From: Subtercola sp.
Lineage (GTDB): Bacteria; Actinomycetota; Actinomycetes; Actinomycetales; Microbacteriaceae
DNA: 62,530 nucleotides
Direction of reading: 5' to 3'
Assembly: GCA_025463765.1 (NCBI GenBank)
Contig: JAODBC010000041.1
Span: 1-62,530 of the forward strand
Shown here: piece by piece, positions 10,159-17,678 of the stretch
Numbering within the stretch: position 1 is the stretch's first letter
Layout of the letters: each line of letters opens with the position of its first letter
Translations under genes and position numbers: made by a program
The notes under the pieces: model-generated
The model's input: only the letters and a program-made list of their open reading frames with translations
Database searches by the model: none
What the model was told of the DNA's origin: nothing

Positions 10159-10192
10159 ACGAAACGCGACGAGCGCGGTCGTCGCGTTTCGT
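10159..10192. other. Perfect 14-bp hairpin in a 424-bp non-coding region
   Basis: The arms acgaaacgcgacga and tcgtcgcgtttcgt are perfectly complementary around a 6-nt loop (gcgcgg). It sits in the gap 10084-10507, which has no gene but holds the terminator hairpin at 10091, this hairpin, a promoter region at 10301-10361 and a leader of about 140 nt with a further GGGGCG/CGCCCC hairpin near 10375. No T-run follows, so it may be a terminator of another type, a protein site or part of a small RNA. Confidence 0.6.
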
Positions 10193-10300
10193 TGATGCCG
10201 CTTTCCGATGGCGACCCTCGTCTGGGGGGCATTCGACCCACATTTAGTGGAGAGATGGTTCGGGGACCACAACCAATTGTTAATGAGCGCGACATTTCCC

Positions 10301-10361
10301 GTTACCAATTTGTTGCAAAAGGGCGTTTCAGGGTGACAAAACACGAGCCCTCCCGTATTCT
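10301..10361 (+). promoter_or_regulatory. Promoter with paired GTTAC-type sites, NlpC/P60 gene 1
   Basis: TGACAA (10334-10339) and TATTCT (10356-10361) are separated by 16 bp. The same two hexamers at the same spacing precede the second NlpC/P60 gene. Upstream, GTTAC (10301) and GTTGC (10312) are exactly 11 bp apart, the spacing of OmpR-family direct repeats; a further GTTAA lies 22 bp before. Confidence 0.55.
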
Positions 10362-10507
10362 CTAACGAGTCCGAGGGGCGTGAAATCGCCCCCACGAAGC
10401 AATATCAAGACACAGACAAACCCGTACGGCACGCATCCTTACCCAGTGCGACCCGCCGTTCGGGGTGGCACTTTTCGTTGCCGCACACCGTGCCGGAGGA
10501 ATACATT

Positions 10508-11572
10508 TTGCCCTTTTCGAGCGAAACGCCCGACTCACCCGAGTCGCAGCACAACCCGAAAACCCCAGACAGTGCCACCACCCCGGTACACCCGACCCGG
10601 CGATCGCTTCGTGAGGCGCAAGCCCGAAGCGAAGCGCAGGCGCCCAGCACCGCTGCTATAGCGGCCAATGCCGCGACCGTGACGGGCGCCGCGACCGTGA
10701 CCGGTGCCGCAGCGGAAAGCGCGGCTGCCGTTGTCGCGACGGGCACTGCAGTCGAGCTGAAGAAGCCGGCTCCTGTCGCCACTGCTTCAACAACGGTGGC
10801 CTCCGCCGCGAAGGCCATCAAGCCCGTACCTCCCGTCGCTTCGAAGCCCCGCTTCACGCGCCCCACGCGGCGCGGAATCATCAGCACCGTCGTCATGACC
10901 GCAGCCGCAGCTCTCGTGGCGACCATGGCTCTGCCGGCCTACGCTTTCTCGACGAACGGCGCGTTCGACCCGAGCGCATCCACTCAGTCGATCACCACCG
11001 GTCAGCAGTCGCTCGCGGTCGACGCCTCTGCCGCCAACGCGACCGTGAGCCGCGACAATTACCAAGCTCCCACCAAAGACGAGCTCGCCGCCCAGCAGCA
11101 GGCTGCCGCGGCAGCAGCTGCCGCCGCGGCTGCCCAGGCCGCAGCGTTGAAGGTGACGGCTGTGGTTTCAGCGGCATCGAGTGGCGCCTCGGCAGCTGTC
11201 GTCGATAACGCCCCGGTTCAGCCGTACGACGGCAACGCCGTGGTCGCGTACGCCAAGCAGTTCGTCGGCGTCGTGCCCTACGGCAACGGCAACAGCCCCG
11301 ACACGAGCTTCAGTTGCGACGGCCTCGTACAGTACGTGATGAAGCACTTCGGCATCAACCTGCCGCGCACCGTCAGCAACCAGGCCGCCATGGGTGTGCG
11401 CATCCCCGCTTCCGAGGCGCAGCCAGGCGACGTGATGATCTACCCCATCGGTCACACGGAGATCTACGCCGGCAACGGCATGGCGGTGACGGCACCCGAC
11501 TGGGGCCGTATGGTCGAGTTCGACCCAGTGTGGGGCAGTTACTACTTCGTTCGGTACTACCCGAACTCGTAA
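10508..11572 (+). CDS. Secreted NlpC/P60 (C40) peptidoglycan peptidase 1
   Basis: About 354 residues from a TTG at 10508, chosen because GGAGGA lies 7 bases upstream; an in-frame TTG at 10478 has no such site. The order is a long Ala/Thr-rich cytoplasmic region, a signal-anchor segment ending in ALPAYAFS, then a short conserved module AFSTNGAFDPS...VSRDNYQAPT, a poly-Ala helix, and a C-terminal NlpC/P60 domain. The catalytic Cys is in FSCDGLVQYV and the His in GHTEIYAG; the usual DCSG context is replaced by SCDG. Such enzymes cut peptide stems of peptidoglycan during division or growth. It is first of three genes sharing the N-terminal module. A 15-bp tandem duplication follows the stop. Confidence 0.88.
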   Translation: MPFSSETPDSPESQHNPKTPDSATTPVHPTRRSLREAQARSEAQAPSTAAIAANAATVTGAATVTGAAAESAAAVVATGTAVELKKPAPVATASTTVASAAKAIKPVPPVASKPRFTRPTRRGIISTVVMTAAAALVATMALPAYAFSTNGAFDPSASTQSITTGQQSLAVDASAANATVSRDNYQAPTKDELAAQQQAAAAAAAAAAAQAAALKVTAVVSAASSGASAAVVDNAPVQPYDGNAVVAYAKQFVGVVPYGNGNSPDTSFSCDGLVQYVMKHFGINLPRTVSNQAAMGVRIPASEAQPGDVMIYPIGHTEIYAGNGMAVTAPDWGRMVEFDPVWGSYYFVRYYPNS

Positions 11573-11579
11573 CAGGCCT

Positions 11580-11609
11580 GGGCTGACTCGAGCTGGGCTG
11601 ACTCGAGCT
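11580..11609. repeat. 15-bp tandem duplication after a stop codon
   Basis: Two exact copies of gggctgactcgagct begin 7 bp after the TAA of NlpC/P60 gene 1. Confidence 0.9.
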
Positions 11610-11627
11610 GGCGACCCGACCCGCGTC

Positions 11628-11667
11628 GTTACGCGAATGTGACAAATGATGAAAGCTCGCGTATTCT
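11628..11667 (+). promoter_or_regulatory. Promoter with paired GTTAC/GTGAC sites, NlpC/P60 gene 2
   Basis: TGACAA (11640-11645), 16-bp spacer, TATTCT (11662-11667), identical in layout to the promoter of gene 1. GTTAC (11628) and GTGAC (11639) are 11 bp apart, and the second half-site overlaps the -35 region. Confidence 0.55.
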
Positions 11668-11706
11668 TTTGATGTGCCTTTATTTCGGCACACGAAAGAA
11701 GACGTC

Positions 11707-12459
11707 TTGCCTACACCAGCCCGTTTCGCCCGTCGCGGAGTCGTCAGCGCCATTGTCGTTGCAGCTGTAGGCGCGCTCGTTGCAACCATGGCGCTGCCGG
11801 CATTCGCCTTCTCGACAACCGGAGCGTTCGACCCGGCGAGCTCCGGTCGCGCGCTCGCCGCAGGTCAGCAGTCGCTGCAGAGCGACGCGAACGCCGCCGT
11901 AGCGCCGGTCGGCCGCGACGAATACCTCGCTCCCACAGAAGAAGATCTAGCCGCAGCCAGGGCCAAGGCGGCCGCCGAAGCTGCGGCCGCTGCGGCAGCG
12001 GCTGCCGCGCAGGCTGCGGCGCTTCGGGTCACGACGGTCACGAGTGCCGCCGCGAGTGGTGCGAGCACCCCTGTCGCCGTCAATCCGCCTTCGGGGCCGT
12101 ACAGCGGTCAGGCCGTCGTCGACTATGCGATGCAGTTCGTCGGCAAAGTGCCGTACGGCGCGGGCGCCAGCCCCGACACGAGTTTCGGCTGCGACGGTCT
12201 CACGCAATACGTCTTCGGGCAGTTCGGCATCTCTCTGCCGCGTACTGTGAGCAGACAGGCGGCCCTGGGTACCCGAATCGCTCCCGAAGACGCGCAACCG
12301 GGCGATCTCATGATCTACCCGATCGGGCACGTCGGAATATACGCGGGGGTCGATTCGACAACGGGTCGCCAGATGATGATCCATTCGCCCGACTGGGGCC
12401 GCTGTGTCGAATACGACCCGGTGTGGGGTAGCTACTACTTCGTGCGACTGGGTATCTGA
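11707..12459 (+). CDS. Secreted NlpC/P60 (C40) peptidoglycan peptidase 2
   Basis: About 250 residues from a TTG at 11707, giving a classic signal peptide ending in ALPAFAFS. A GTG at 11674, 6 bases after the -10 box, would make a leaderless message adding 11 residues and cannot be excluded. The mature part starts with the shared module (FSTTGAFDPAS...VGRDEYLAPT), then a poly-Ala helix and an NlpC/P60 domain with the catalytic Cys in FGCDGLTQYV, His in GHVGIYAG and a conserved SPDWGR near the end. It is a tandem paralogue of the gene upstream, without the long cytoplasmic extension. Role: peptidoglycan stem-peptide cleavage outside the cell. The 3' end is triplicated. Confidence 0.87.
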   Translation: MPTPARFARRGVVSAIVVAAVGALVATMALPAFAFSTTGAFDPASSGRALAAGQQSLQSDANAAVAPVGRDEYLAPTEEDLAAARAKAAAEAAAAAAAAAAQAAALRVTTVTSAAASGASTPVAVNPPSGPYSGQAVVDYAMQFVGKVPYGAGASPDTSFGCDGLTQYVFGQFGISLPRTVSRQAALGTRIAPEDAQPGDLMIYPIGHVGIYAGVDSTTGRQMMIHSPDWGRCVEYDPVWGSYYFVRLGI

Positions 12460-12494
12460 GGCGACTGGGTATCTGAGGCGACTGGGTATCTGAG
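12444..12494. repeat. 17-bp triplication carrying the stop codon of NlpC/P60 gene 2
   Basis: Three exact copies of gcgactgggtatctgag lie head to tail; the first contains the last codons and TGA of the gene, and a decayed fourth copy follows. Each copy contains the same TGA. Confidence 0.95.
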
Positions 12495-12684
12495 ACGGTG
12501 GGCATCTGACGCGGCGGGCAGCCGAGAGCAGTGCATTTGCTGCGTGAGGAGACATGCGACTAGGCATGCGGGCGTGTTGATGAGAAACTGAGTACTTGAT
12601 CAGTTCTCCTTCTTCCCCTCTCGGCCAGCGCCAGCGCCATCGTGGTCAGCGCCATGACGGCCAGTGCCCCCTCGGCGGTGACGC

Positions 12685-13530
12685 GTGAAAGCCCCGTCGA
12701 GGCGCCTGGCTCAGGTGCTTGTCATGACCGCCGCTCTGGGGCTCATCGCCACCATGGCGATTCCGGCCTACGCGTTCAGCACGAGTGGGGCGTTCGATCC
12801 GTCGATGCAGGAGGCTATCGGCGGCGCGCAGTCGGTGACGAGCGATGAGCTTCAGGCGGCGCCGAATGTGAGTCGCGATGCATACGATGCGACGACGGAG
12901 GCTGAACTCGACGCCCAGAAAGCAGCCGCTGCGGCAGCGGCAGCGGCCGCCGCGCAGGCCGCGCTGCTCAAACTCTCTTCGAGCAGCGCCGTAGCCGCGT
13001 CGACGTACCCGTCGACGGTGTCGCCCGAGGTGCAGGCGCTGGCGCAGCAGATCATGGCGGCGGTCGGCACGGGTCAGCTGGTGGGCTCGAGGCCCGACCA
13101 CATCAAAGAGATCAATTACCTCGCGCAAGGCCAGGTCGTGCCCAGTTGCGGCGTCGACTACCGTATTCTGCAGACCATCAAGGTCGCTCTCGACAACTTC
13201 AGCAAGGTCGGCGTGAGCGACATCAACAGGGCGTGCACGGGGCAACTCGAGGGTGCCGGATCCATCTCTCCGCACAACCGCAACGGGGGCGGTCACGCGG
13301 TCGACTTCTACATTCTGAACGGGCACAGCCTGACCGGCGGCGACTCCGACTCCATGAAACTCTTGCGAATACTCGACCCGCTGGTGCCGCCCAACTCCGA
13401 CGTCGGCCAGAGCGAATGCCGGGCATCCGGTTCGGGCTTCGTGAATCTCTCGGAGTTCAACGACTCGTGTTCGCATCTGCATATCGACTTCATCAGCGCG
13501 CGCGGCGCTTCTTTGCTGCCCGAACAGTAG
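12685..13530 (+). CDS. Secreted LAS-like (M15-type) wall peptidase candidate 1
   Basis: A 281-aa secreted protein. The GTG at 12685 is the first start after an in-frame TGA two codons upstream, and gives a good signal peptide (...ATMAIPAYAFS). It shares the N-terminal module of the two upstream NlpC/P60 proteins (FSTSGAFDPS...VSRDAYDATT, poly-Ala helix) but carries a different C-terminal domain. The motifs GGGHAVDFY and CSHLHIDF provide a His...Asp...HxH set resembling zinc peptidases of the LAS/M15 group, plus conserved Cys and RACTGQLEGAG. The same catalytic domain recurs at 16059-17414 with another N-terminus. A D,D- or L,D-peptidase role is inferred from motif geometry only. Confidence 0.8.
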   Translation: MKAPSRRLAQVLVMTAALGLIATMAIPAYAFSTSGAFDPSMQEAIGGAQSVTSDELQAAPNVSRDAYDATTEAELDAQKAAAAAAAAAAAQAALLKLSSSSAVAASTYPSTVSPEVQALAQQIMAAVGTGQLVGSRPDHIKEINYLAQGQVVPSCGVDYRILQTIKVALDNFSKVGVSDINRACTGQLEGAGSISPHNRNGGGHAVDFYILNGHSLTGGDSDSMKLLRILDPLVPPNSDVGQSECRASGSGFVNLSEFNDSCSHLHIDFISARGASLLPEQ

Positions 13531-13581
13531 CCTCGGCGACTCCCGGCACCGTCGACAGCGGATGCCCGGGCGCGCGCCTTT

Positions 13582-13643
13582 GTGAACAATCGGTTACAGC
13601 TTGCCGAAACTCCCGCCCGGAAAATATGCGCACGCAATATTCT
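13582..13643 (+). promoter_or_regulatory. Putative promoter of the small transcription unit
   Basis: GTGAA (13582) and GTTAC (13593) are 11 bp apart, followed 40 bp later by TATTCT (13638-13643). This matches the arrangement upstream of NlpC/P60 gene 1 (39 bp), suggesting shared control. No clear -35 was seen. Confidence 0.4.
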
Positions 13644-13691
13644 TTGTTAGCCTGATGCCCTGATATTCATCGAAGTGCCCAAGGAGAGCTT

Positions 13692-13805
13692 GTGATCGAG
13701 CCAGGCAGCATCCCCACCAGGGGTGAGCGCCTGCTTCGCGCGCGAATACTCACCGGCATGCATTCGCATCGGATACACACCGTTCGCACCCTTGTGCGTT
13801 CGTGA
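13692..13805 (+). CDS. Small ORF, 37 aa, in its own transcription unit
   Basis: The GTG at 13692 has a strong ribosome-binding site (AAGGAGAG) 2-3 bases upstream of a short spacer. The 37 codons encode a basic, His/Arg-rich peptide (start MIEPGSIPTRGER, end RTLVRS). Its TGA overlaps the first base of a strong Rho-independent terminator, and a promoter-like TATTCT lies about 50 bp before the start. It could be a real small protein or the translated part of a roughly 190-nt small RNA. No similarity is recognised. Confidence 0.5.
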   Translation: MIEPGSIPTRGERLLRARILTGMHSHRIHTVRTLVRS

Positions 13806-13836
13806 AGGCGTTGTCATTGTGACAACGCCTTTTTTT
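13805..13836 (+). terminator. Rho-independent terminator
   Basis: An 11-bp perfect stem (aggcgttgtca / tgacaacgcct) with a 3-nt loop followed by seven T residues, immediately after the small ORF. Confidence 0.92.
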
Positions 13837-13935
13837 GTGCATTCGCGGCCCATGCCCGCCGACCCTGCAGCACTCGACGACTATCTCCGCACATCGAATA
13901 CTTGGTAGCCGACCAGGCATTGCGAAAGGATAAAG

Positions 13936-14433
13936 ATGCGAACGCTGGTGCTGAACGCGGGGTACGAACCGCTGGGTGTTGTCTCATATCGTCGAGCGCT
14001 GGTGCTCGTCATGAACGACAAAGCGAAGATCGTCGAGGCCGACGACGATGATCCGGTGTGGGCGACGTCTGGCGCCTACGATCGGCCGTCGGTCATCCTG
14101 CTCACGCGCTATGTGAAGATTCCCTCGTCGCGGCAGGTGCCGGTGAGTCGTCGGGGAGTGCTGCGCCGCGACAACCAGCGGTGCGTCTACTGCGGGGCGA
14201 ACGCCACGACGGTCGACCACGTGCAGCCGCGGTCGCGCGGCGGAAAAGACACCTGGGAGAACCTCGTGGCCTGCTGCCTGAAGTGCAATAACGTGAAGAG
14301 CGACAAGACGCCGGCGGAGATGGGCTGGAAGCTGAAGAACCCGCCGCGCATGCCGCACCACGCCGGATGGTTCGTTCGCGGCGTGGAACGGGCTCAGCCC
14401 GAGTGGGAGAACTACCTGCAGGCGGCCGCCTGA
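13936..14433 (+). CDS. HNH endonuclease family protein
   Basis: A 165-aa protein beginning MRTLVLNAGYEPLGV, the common start of the stand-alone HNH family widespread in actinobacteria. The HNH core lies at about 75-125: CVYCG and CLKC form two zinc-binding pairs, VDHVQPRSRGG carries the catalytic DH, and ENLVACC supplies the N. Neighbouring genes are wall hydrolases and not phage or restriction genes, so a housekeeping DNA- or RNA-processing role is more likely than defence; the substrate is unknown. The start ATG has AAAGGA upstream. Confidence 0.9.
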   Translation: MRTLVLNAGYEPLGVVSYRRALVLVMNDKAKIVEADDDDPVWATSGAYDRPSVILLTRYVKIPSSRQVPVSRRGVLRRDNQRCVYCGANATTVDHVQPRSRGGKDTWENLVACCLKCNNVKSDKTPAEMGWKLKNPPRMPHHAGWFVRGVERAQPEWENYLQAAA

Positions 14434-14504
14434 GCATCAGCTGGCGGGTAGCGGATGCTCGCCGGCGGTTCGCACGTGTCACCGGCGTCGCCCGCTCGCG
14501 ACTG

Positions 14505-15896
14505 CTACACGATGCGAATGAAGATGTATGAGCCCCAGAGGCCCGGGTTGTGGGTGACATAACGACCCCAGTCGGGGGAGTGGATGACGCCGCCGTTGCC
14601 GTCGTAGATGCCGATGTGCTGGTTCGGCCACACCACGAGGTCTCCGGCGCGAACCTCAGAGGATGACACCTGGATTCCCATGGCGGTCTGGCGGCTCACG
14701 AGGCGGGGCAGCGAGATTCCGAAGTGGCCGTACACCCATTGGGTGAGCCCGTCACAGCCGAAGCCGGCGCTGGGTGAGGCGCCAGCGCTGTAGGGAACGA
14801 CGCCGACGTACTGTTCGGCGTAGGCGACCACGGCGTCGCCGTTGAACTGTTGCGTGGGGGCATCGTTGACGGCGCCCGACGAACCGCTGCCGGAGTCGCT
14901 GCTTCCGCCGCTTGAACTGGAGCCGGAGCTGTCGGATGAGCCGCTCGAGCTGCCCGAACTACCTGAGTCGCCCGAATTGCCTGAGCTGCCCGAATTGCCC
15001 GAATCGCCCGACGAACTCTGGCTCGGTGCCGGGTTCGCCGCGGCCTGTGCCGCAGCGGCAGCGTCGGCTGCGGCCTGTGCGGCGGCTGCAGCCTGTTCGG
15101 CCGCAACCTGTGCCTCACGAGCCGCTTCGACGCCGGCGTTGTAGTCGGCTTCGGTCTTCATTGCAGTGTCGGTGAGCGCGGCAAGCTGAACGGTGAGCTC
15201 GGCCTGGTGGCCGTCTTGCTCGAGCAGCGCACTCTTCAGGGTCTGCTGCGCGCCCACAGCGCTGTTGAGGGAGGCTTGTGCGGCATCCGCCAGCGACGAC
15301 AGGGCCGCCTCGGCCGTGTCGGCCTGGGCGCTCAGCGAAGCAGCGTCGTTGGCGTCTTTGGTGGCTTGGGCGAAGATCTTCGACGAGGTCTCGCTGAGCT
15401 TGCTCATTGCGCCGAGCTGGTAGAGCAGGTCTGAACTCTTGTCGCCGCCGACGAGCAGCTGCATCGAGAGGTCGCCCCCTCCGGCCGAGCGAGCGAATTG
15501 GGCGGTGAGCGCCGTGGCCTGCTTGCGTGAGGCGTCGGCCTGCGTCTGGGCTGCAGTAGCCTGCTGCCGTAACTGGTCGGCCTTGAGCTTACCGGCGTTC
15601 AGGGCATCCTGAGCCGCCTGGTTCTCGGCCCACGCCTTGTCGGCGGCGGCTTGGGCGGCGTCGACCTGTTGCTGCAGGCCGGCGATGAGCGACTGCAGCT
15701 GCGACATCTCGGTGGCGGTCGCCGCCGCGTTGCCGCGTGCCGCGACCACGTCGTTCCAGCTCGGGTAGTTCGTGGCGTAGACGGGGCTACCGGGGGTGAT
15801 AGCGGCAGTCAGCGCGACCGCGACGATGGTGGCCGTGACCACGAGGGCTCGCCAGCGCCTGCTCACACGGGGCTCGCGGGGAATCGTGGACTGCAT
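14505..15896 (-). CDS. Secreted coiled-coil NlpC/P60 peptidase (CwlO/RipA-like)
   Basis: A 463-aa secreted protein with a signal peptide (to about residue 42), a long coiled coil (45-270, heptad-rich with many Ala/Gln), a Gly/Ser/Asp linker (280-340) and a C-terminal NlpC/P60 domain. The catalytic Cys is in FGCDGLTQWV, with His in NQHIGIYDGNGG and a terminal SPDWGRYV. This is the layout of CwlO/RipA-type D,L-endopeptidases whose coiled coil holds the enzyme inactive until FtsEX-like activation. Its coiled coil is paralogous to that of the gene upstream (16059-17414), which has a different catalytic domain. The gene is preceded by nine 9-bp phased repeats. Confidence 0.9.
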   Translation of the reverse strand: MQSTIPREPRVSRRWRALVVTATIVAVALTAAITPGSPVYATNYPSWNDVVAARGNAAATATEMSQLQSLIAGLQQQVDAAQAAADKAWAENQAAQDALNAGKLKADQLRQQATAAQTQADASRKQATALTAQFARSAGGGDLSMQLLVGGDKSSDLLYQLGAMSKLSETSSKIFAQATKDANDAASLSAQADTAEAALSSLADAAQASLNSAVGAQQTLKSALLEQDGHQAELTVQLAALTDTAMKTEADYNAGVEAAREAQVAAEQAAAAAQAAADAAAAAQAAANPAPSQSSSGDSGNSGSSGNSGDSGSSGSSSGSSDSSGSSSSGGSSDSGSGSSGAVNDAPTQQFNGDAVVAYAEQYVGVVPYSAGASPSAGFGCDGLTQWVYGHFGISLPRLVSRQTAMGIQVSSSEVRAGDLVVWPNQHIGIYDGNGGVIHSPDWGRYVTHNPGLWGSYIFIRIV

Positions 15897-15908
15897 GAAT
15901 TACCTCTG

Positions 15909-15989
15909 ACTGTTAACTCTCGTAACAGGGGTAACACACGCAACGCGAGTCACACCTATAACACCAACAACAGAAATAACAGTAGCAAC
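15909..15989. repeat. Nine tandem 9-bp phased repeats (NNNNRYAAC) upstream of a wall hydrolase gene
   Basis: The 81 bp divide exactly into nine 9-mers ending in AAC (CAC once), each preceded by purine-pyrimidine; examples are actgttaac, tctcgtaac, aggggtaac and acctataac. On the gene's strand the core reads GTTRY every 9 bp. The array ends 12 bp before the ATG at 15896, abutting its AGAGG ribosome-binding site. It resembles an extended series of 9-mer sites like those described for mycobacterial MtrA. Confidence 0.9.
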
Positions 15990-16058
15990 ACACCGGCGTT
16001 TCGCGAACAAAAGTTTGCGCGACCGAAACATGGGCGCCGGCAGCGACCGCGCGGCGCG

Positions 16059-17414
16059 CTAGAAGTCGTCCACGTGCAGGTGGTCGCAGGTGTCGGAGAA
16101 GCCCGAGAAGTTCTTCGTGCTCACCGAGGTTCCCGCGGATGCTCGGCACTCGCTCTGGCCGAGGCCCGAGCCGTACGGCATCATCGGGTCGAGCGTCTTG
16201 ATGAGCGCGATGGAGGCGTTGTTCGCGCCGTCGAGGCGCATGCCGCCCACCGAGGTGAAGTCGACTGCGTGCCCGCCGCCGTTCTTGTAGTGGTTGGAAT
16301 AGATGCCGGCGCCCTCGATCTGGCCGGTGCAGCGGCGGTTGATGTCGCTCACACCAGCGCTGCCGAACGCGCGCACGGCCGTGACGAGGGCCTGCAGAAT
16401 GACCACGTCGATGCCGCAGTTCTGCACCTGCTTGCCCTGGGCGATGTAGGCGATCTCGAAGATGTGGTCAGGGGTCGACCCGTGGAAGGTTCCGTCGGCG
16501 ACATCGCCCATCAGCTCCTCTGCCAGAGCCTGCGCGTCTGACCCGACGTTTCCGACCACGACGGCGCCCCCGCTGCCACGCGCTGCGGCCGCCGCAGCTG
16601 CTGCGGCTGCCGCGGCCGCAGCAGCGGCAGCAGCGCGTGCAGCGACTCCGGCCTGATACTGAGCCTCGGTCGTGGCCAGGTTCTGCTGCAGCGAGGCGAG
16701 CTGCGCGTTCAGCTCGTCTTGGTGCGCGGTCTGCTCTTGCAGTGCGGCGATCATCGCTTGTTGCGCCTGGGCTGCTGCCTGCAGTGCGGCCTGGGCCGCC
16801 GCCGCAAGGCCGGCCAGGGCATCCTTCGCCACCTGCGCCTGCTGGCTGACCGAAGCGGCCTCGTTGCTGTCTTGCTTGGCCTGGTTGTAGATGTCGGTGA
16901 CGGTCTGCGTCAGCTTGCCCATGGAGCTGAGCTGCGAAAGCAGGTCGCTCTGCTGCTGAGAACTGCCGCCGAGCAGCAGGCTCGTAATGTTGTTGCCGCC
17001 GCCGGATCGCGCTAGTTGTGCCGCGATCAGTGCCGCCTGACGGCTCGAGGCGTCGGCCTTCGTCTTCCAGCTCGCTGCGCTGGCCGCAAGCGAGTCGGCC
17101 TTGCTCTGGCCCGCCGCGAGGGCGGCTTCGGCCTTGTCGTCTTCGTCGGTGCGCTGCGCGACGAGCTGTTGCGCCGCGACGACCTTCGCCTGCAGATCGC
17201 TGATGATGTTGTTGATCTTGGTGATCTCGTCTTGCTTGGCCGACTCGTTCGCCTGCGCGGCTTGCACGTCGGCCCAGCTCGGGTAGTCGTCGGCAGAGGC
17301 TGCCGGCGCCGCGATGGTGGCGGTCGTCACGACGAGCGCGGTCGCCAAGAGGCCGACCCCGATCATCCGGAGTCGGGAAAAAAGGCCGCGCTGGGTACTG
17401 GATGGTCTCGTCAT
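16059..17414 (-). CDS. Secreted coiled-coil LAS-like wall peptidase candidate 2
   Basis: A 451-aa protein from the ATG at 17414 (MTRPSSTQRGLF), chosen because a signal peptide (...APAASADDYPSW) follows at once. Residues about 45-265 form a coiled coil clearly related to that of the NlpC/P60 protein downstream (shared YPSW-DV, ADASSRQA, LARSGGG). A 15-residue poly-Ala stretch precedes the C-terminal domain, which is homologous to that of 12685-13530: VSDINRRCTGQ, NGGGHAVDF, LGQSECRAS and CDHLHVDDF. The His/Asp/HxH set suggests a zinc-dependent peptidase. No NlpC/P60 domain is present. No strong ribosome-binding site is visible; the message may be short-leadered. Confidence 0.8.
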   Translation of the reverse strand: MTRPSSTQRGLFSRLRMIGVGLLATALVVTTATIAAPAASADDYPSWADVQAAQANESAKQDEITKINNIISDLQAKVVAAQQLVAQRTDEDDKAEAALAAGQSKADSLAASAASWKTKADASSRQAALIAAQLARSGGGNNITSLLLGGSSQQQSDLLSQLSSMGKLTQTVTDIYNQAKQDSNEAASVSQQAQVAKDALAGLAAAAQAALQAAAQAQQAMIAALQEQTAHQDELNAQLASLQQNLATTEAQYQAGVAARAAAAAAAAAAAAAAAAAARGSGGAVVVGNVGSDAQALAEELMGDVADGTFHGSTPDHIFEIAYIAQGKQVQNCGIDVVILQALVTAVRAFGSAGVSDINRRCTGQIEGAGIYSNHYKNGGGHAVDFTSVGGMRLDGANNASIALIKTLDPMMPYGSGLGQSECRASAGTSVSTKNFSGFSDTCDHLHVDDF

Positions 17415-17678
17415 GACTGTGCCATGTCTAACATCCGGCCTGCGTGTCACCCGGTTGGGGTGGCGGCGTTGCGTGAAGCTGGTCGACTGCTGTGTGCGGG
17501 GTGTGCGGCCATGCGGCACGGGGTGTTTGATCGGATGCCCGCTGGGCGTTTCGGCGGAGGTGGACGTGCATGCCCCCAATACGTCGACACATCGGCTCTG
17601 CTCCGCCCGAAGTCCCGTTCGGGCATGAAGGGGCGGTTCGAACAGGAGCCGCTCGCTCTTGCTAAACTCGTGCGGTCA

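Noticed and set aside
10200..10500. Possible c-di-AMP (ydaO) riboswitch before NlpC/P60 gene 1
   Set aside because: The conserved GAATCCG and GGGTGAAT-type elements of that class were not found in the leader.
15913..16149. Cys-rich (Cys-x-x) reading frame across the 9-bp array
   Set aside because: The frame starts inside the peptidase gene upstream and has no ribosome-binding site. The 9-bp period is better explained as a DNA or RNA site, though a short peptide cannot be fully excluded.
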